A stretch of DNA of 15,307 nt from NCBI GenBank assembly GCA_025927935.1, contig JAICKM010000076.1, forward strand, positions 1 to 15,307. The letters run 5' to 3'. The stretch comes from Chloroflexia bacterium. Its GTDB lineage: Bacteria; Chloroflexota; Chloroflexia; QHBQ01; JADMIH01. The notes under the pieces were generated by a model. It had not been told where the DNA came from. It worked only from the letters and a program-made list of their open reading frames with translations, and ran no database searches. Positions 13,028-15,307 of this stretch are shown here, in pieces (the stretch's first letter is position 1; every line of letters begins with the position of its first letter). Both the position numbers and the translations under genes were made by a program.

Positions 13028-15307
13028 TTACGGCTCCTTATCGATCACCAGCAGCGTGACCGAGTAGGCCGGGAAGGTGTAGGTCAGGCGGCTGCCGGAT
13101 ACCGGGATGTCGGGCTGAGCCGCAATGGCGAGGTTGGTTGCCTCGCTAAGCTGGTAGACTTTGGCCGTGCCGGCGAGGGTGGCGCTCTGCACATCCAGGT
13201 TGGTCGCCATCTGCTCCTGGGGAGCCTTGTTGATCACCATGATCTTGACCTGGTGGGTGGCGGTGTCCTCGCTGGCGTAGACGGTCAGCTTGTCGGGCGC
13301 GGACGACATGGCGGCCACCGAGACATCGCCGAAGGTGCCGTTCTTGCCGTCGTAGTTGCGGTACAGCTTAAAGGCTTCCAGCCCCGGCGAGTTGAGCGGC
13401 GGGTTAGTCCAGTAGTTCGCCAGGTAGACGCCCTCGCGGCCGTAAATGCCGAGCACATCGGCAATCGCCAGCGCCCCGTTCAGCGTTGTTTCCGCGTACC
13501 ACTTCCACTCGGTGATGCCCAGCTTGGTGCCCGGATAATACTGGTCGATCCAGGCCCGCATACGCGGGATCAGATCGACCTGCGGCGCCTCGGTGCGCGC
13601 GATCCAGGACTCGTCCTCGTAAGTCGGGTCCCAGAGCGAGCGAGTCGAGCGCAGGCGCAGCGCCGCCGTCTTCGGGTCGGTCTTGTCCTGAGCCAGGCCC
13701 TGGGCTTGCGGGTAGTAGTGGATGTCGAGCACGTCCAGCGTGCGCCGTCCGGCGGCCTGGTCACGTTTGTGCACCTGGTCGAGGAACCAGGGGATCAGCG
13801 GCATGCCGCCGTGCGCGGCGCGGTCGGCGGCGGTAGCGAAGCTGTCGGTGCCGCGATCCAGCGCCGAGAACCAGTAGCCGGTCCACCCGGAGACCACCGG
13901 GCCGGTCACTTGCGCCGTCGGGTCCACGTCTTTCACCGCGCTCGCATAGTCCGTAAACTTCTGCACCAGTTCGTCATAGCCGATGCGCGCCGGGCGCACG
14001 TCCACGTGCGTGTTGTCGGCCCAGAGATCGGGTTCGTTGTCCATCGCGTAGAAGCGCACGCCGCCGTCCGCCGCCTTGCCGAAGGTGCGCGTCAGGTGGT
14101 TGATCCACTCGTCCTGATAGACGGCGCCGGCATTGGGATCGGGCGGGTCCTGGAAGGGCGCACCCTTGCGCGGGTACGACTTCACGCTGGTGGCTTCCTG
14201 GTTGGCCCTGGGATCGTAGCCGGGTATGGCCTCGGAGCCTGGGGCGATGGGTGCGCCGCCCTCTTGCGGCACGTTGGTCGAGCGCGTGTTGGTGTCGGCG
14301 TTCTTCGCCACGTACCCGAGCATCGGCACAGTCAGCAGCGTGGCCGCGCCGGTGCGCTGATCGGCCTTGAAGAACATATCGGCCAGGCCCGACGGTTGCC
14401 GGTAGGCGGGGTTGTCGGGTTCGCGCTGATAATTGCTGTAATCGGCGTCGCTGCCCGCGTTACGGGCGTTGCCCAGCGTCCAGTTGTAGCGCGAGTACGG
14501 GTTGCCGCCCATGCGATTCACCGTGATGTTGGCAGCGCGGGCCACATCTTCGGGGGCCTGCGACATGCCGTAGATGAACGGGCTGATCGGTTTGCGCTTC
14601 GCGCTCAGGTCCACCGTAACCTGCGCCGTGGTCAGGATCGGCGTGGGCGGCGGGGTATTGTCTTTGTAGAACTCGATGCCATCCAGGTAGTAGGGCGACT
14701 GCGGCTTGCCCGCCGTTTCCTGGAAGGTGAGCCGCCCGATGGGCTGGCCCCCGGCCTGCAAATCATCGAGCGGGATGAAAACCTCTTGCCAGCGATTGGC
14801 CGCCAGTGCCTTGTCCGGTAGGTAATTAGAGAGGACGACGCGCTCGCCGCCCAGCGTGACGCCGATGCGCTGGCCGCCATCCGGCCCGCCGTTGATCCAG
14901 AAGTGCAGATGGCTATACTTGCGCGAGTCGGCGTTGTTCTGGGCTTTCCAGTCGGCGACCGAGAAAGCGCCCCAACCCTCGCCATACGTCACCTTGACCG
15001 TCGGGTGGCCGTCGCGCGGGGCGTCGTTGCTTTGCAAGTCGAACTTGGCGCCGCCCCAGGATGCATCTTCCCAGCTATCGGCGAGCTTGCCCGCGCTGTA
15101 AACCACGAACGGCGGCACAGCGGGCGCGGCCTGGCTCACCGGCTGCGCCGCCGCCCCGGATGTCGCCGTGGGCGGGGCGGGCGGATTGGTGCTCGCGGGC
15201 GGGGGGGGATTCGTGCCCGCGGGGAACGCCTGCGGCGTGGCGCCGGCAGGGCTGATCGGCGTGGCCGCACCGGGCAAGCCCGGTCCCGGCTGCAAATCCT
15301 GGATCGA
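13028..15307 (-). CDS. Secreted-type glycoside hydrolase, GH44-like, with N-terminal binding-like domain (5' partial)
   Basis: The frame is open to the window edge; a TTG at 15295 is not a credible start because coding continues upstream. The visible 759 codons (numbered here from that TTG) hold a Pro/Ala/Thr linker (5-60), a jelly-roll-like domain resembling carbohydrate-binding modules (about 62-225, DSWEDASWGGAKFDL to QSPYYLDGIEFYKDN), a catalytic TIM-barrel region (about 225-650) and a C-terminal beta-sandwich. VNRMGGNPYSRYNWTLGNA matches the GH44 block, YAMDNEPDLW carries the proposed acid/base Glu421, and GITEWKWYAE the proposed nucleophile Glu596; their spacing (175) is close to that in known GH44 enzymes. 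GH44 members cut beta-1,4-glucans or xyloglucan outside the cell. A signal peptide should lie upstream of the window. Convergent with the panD operon and ended by the shared terminator. Confidence 0.85.
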   Translation of the reverse strand, partial: SIQDLQPGPGLPGAATPISPAGATPQAFPAGTNPPPPASTNPPAPPTATSGAAAQPVSQAAPAVPPFVVYSAGKLADSWEDASWGGAKFDLQSNDAPRDGHPTVKVTYGEGWGAFSVADWKAQNNADSRKYSHLHFWINGGPDGGQRIGVTLGGERVVLSNYLPDKALAANRWQEVFIPLDDLQAGGQPIGRLTFQETAGKPQSPYYLDGIEFYKDNTPPPTPILTTAQVTVDLSAKRKPISPFIYGMSQAPEDVARAANITVNRMGGNPYSRYNWTLGNARNAGSDADYSNYQREPDNPAYRQPSGLADMFFKADQRTGAATLLTVPMLGYVAKNADTNTRSTNVPQEGGAPIAPGSEAIPGYDPRANQEATSVKSYPRKGAPFQDPPDPNAGAVYQDEWINHLTRTFGKAADGGVRFYAMDNEPDLWADNTHVDVRPARIGYDELVQKFTDYASAVKDVDPTAQVTGPVVSGWTGYWFSALDRGTDSFATAADRAAHGGMPLIPWFLDQVHKRDQAAGRRTLDVLDIHYYPQAQGLAQDKTDPKTAALRLRSTRSLWDPTYEDESWIARTEAPQVDLIPRMRAWIDQYYPGTKLGITEWKWYAETTLNGALAIADVLGIYGREGVYLANYWTNPPLNSPGLEAFKLYRNYDGKNGTFGDVSVAAMSSAPDKLTVYASEDTATHQVKIMVINKAPQEQMATNLDVQSATLAGTAKVYQLSEATNLAIAAQPDIPVSGSRLTYTFPAYSVTLLVIDKEP

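Noticed and set aside
12217..13059. Plus-strand open frame of 280 codons overlapping panD and cNBD copy 2
   Set aside because: It is an off-frame reading rich in Arg and Pro that runs through the terminator; panD and the cNBD protein in the other frames explain the sequence.
13010..14821. Long plus-strand open frame of 603 codons opposite the glycosidase gene
   Set aside because: It is antisense to a well-supported gene, is rich in Arg/Gly/Ala/Val/His as expected from GC-rich shadow frames, resembles no family and starts inside the terminator region.
15293..15295. TTG as start codon of the glycosidase
   Set aside because: The frame stays open to the window end and the protein would start in a Pro-rich linker without a signal peptide, so the true start is outside the window.

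Overview
The window is a GC-rich stretch of bacterial chromosome with no mobile element, CRISPR array or stable RNA gene that I can see. The gene content suggests a member of the Chloroflexota, although no marker gene is present. Pointers are a lipoprotein sugar-binding protein with a long Thr/Ala/Pro linker, a DUF4388-type protein, soluble GAF sensor proteins, a secreted GH44-type glycosidase, and a palindromic intergenic repeat of a kind I recall from Chloroflexi and cyanobacteria. The assignment rests on recognition of families, not on a search.

Left part (1-6971), sugar use. The window opens with the 3' end of galT (+), which meets the end of a minus-strand operon convergently. That operon reads, in transcription order: lipoprotein sugar-binding protein (4543-5673), permease (3373-4452), single-domain FrcA-like ATPase (2553-3356), a PfkB sugar kinase (1446-2450) and a second PfkB kinase of the LacC/FruK type (520-1449) whose GTG overlaps the stop of the first. 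A SorC/DeoR-type regulator (6003-6971, +) is divergent from it. The 329-bp region between them holds a near-consensus minus-strand promoter, an extended -10 plus-strand promoter and a direct repeat TTGCAAWAATWT between them, a good operator candidate. A strong inverted repeat sits between the binding-protein and permease genes. Together these look like a ketohexose import and double-phosphorylation locus (fructose, tagatose or similar); the actual sugar cannot be read from the sequence.

Middle part (7205-13011), a six-gene operon on the plus strand. It has a clear promoter (TTGACA-17-TATCAT) and a strong terminator. Its genes are a DUF4388-like protein, a GAF-type histidine kinase, a GAF/HD-GYP phosphodiesterase, a stand-alone cyclic-nucleotide-binding domain (cNBD) protein, panD (aspartate 1-decarboxylase) and a second cNBD protein. 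Genes overlap or are at most 15 nt apart. The striking point is a central-metabolism enzyme (beta-alanine for pantothenate and CoA) lying between two paralogous nucleotide-sensor proteins that share a 34-bp identical stretch. This is the best candidate in the window for an undescribed regulatory arrangement.

Right part (13028-15307, minus strand). A large secreted-type glycoside hydrolase of the GH44 kind with an N-terminal Pro/Ala/Thr linker and a carbohydrate-binding-like domain. Its 5' end lies beyond the window.
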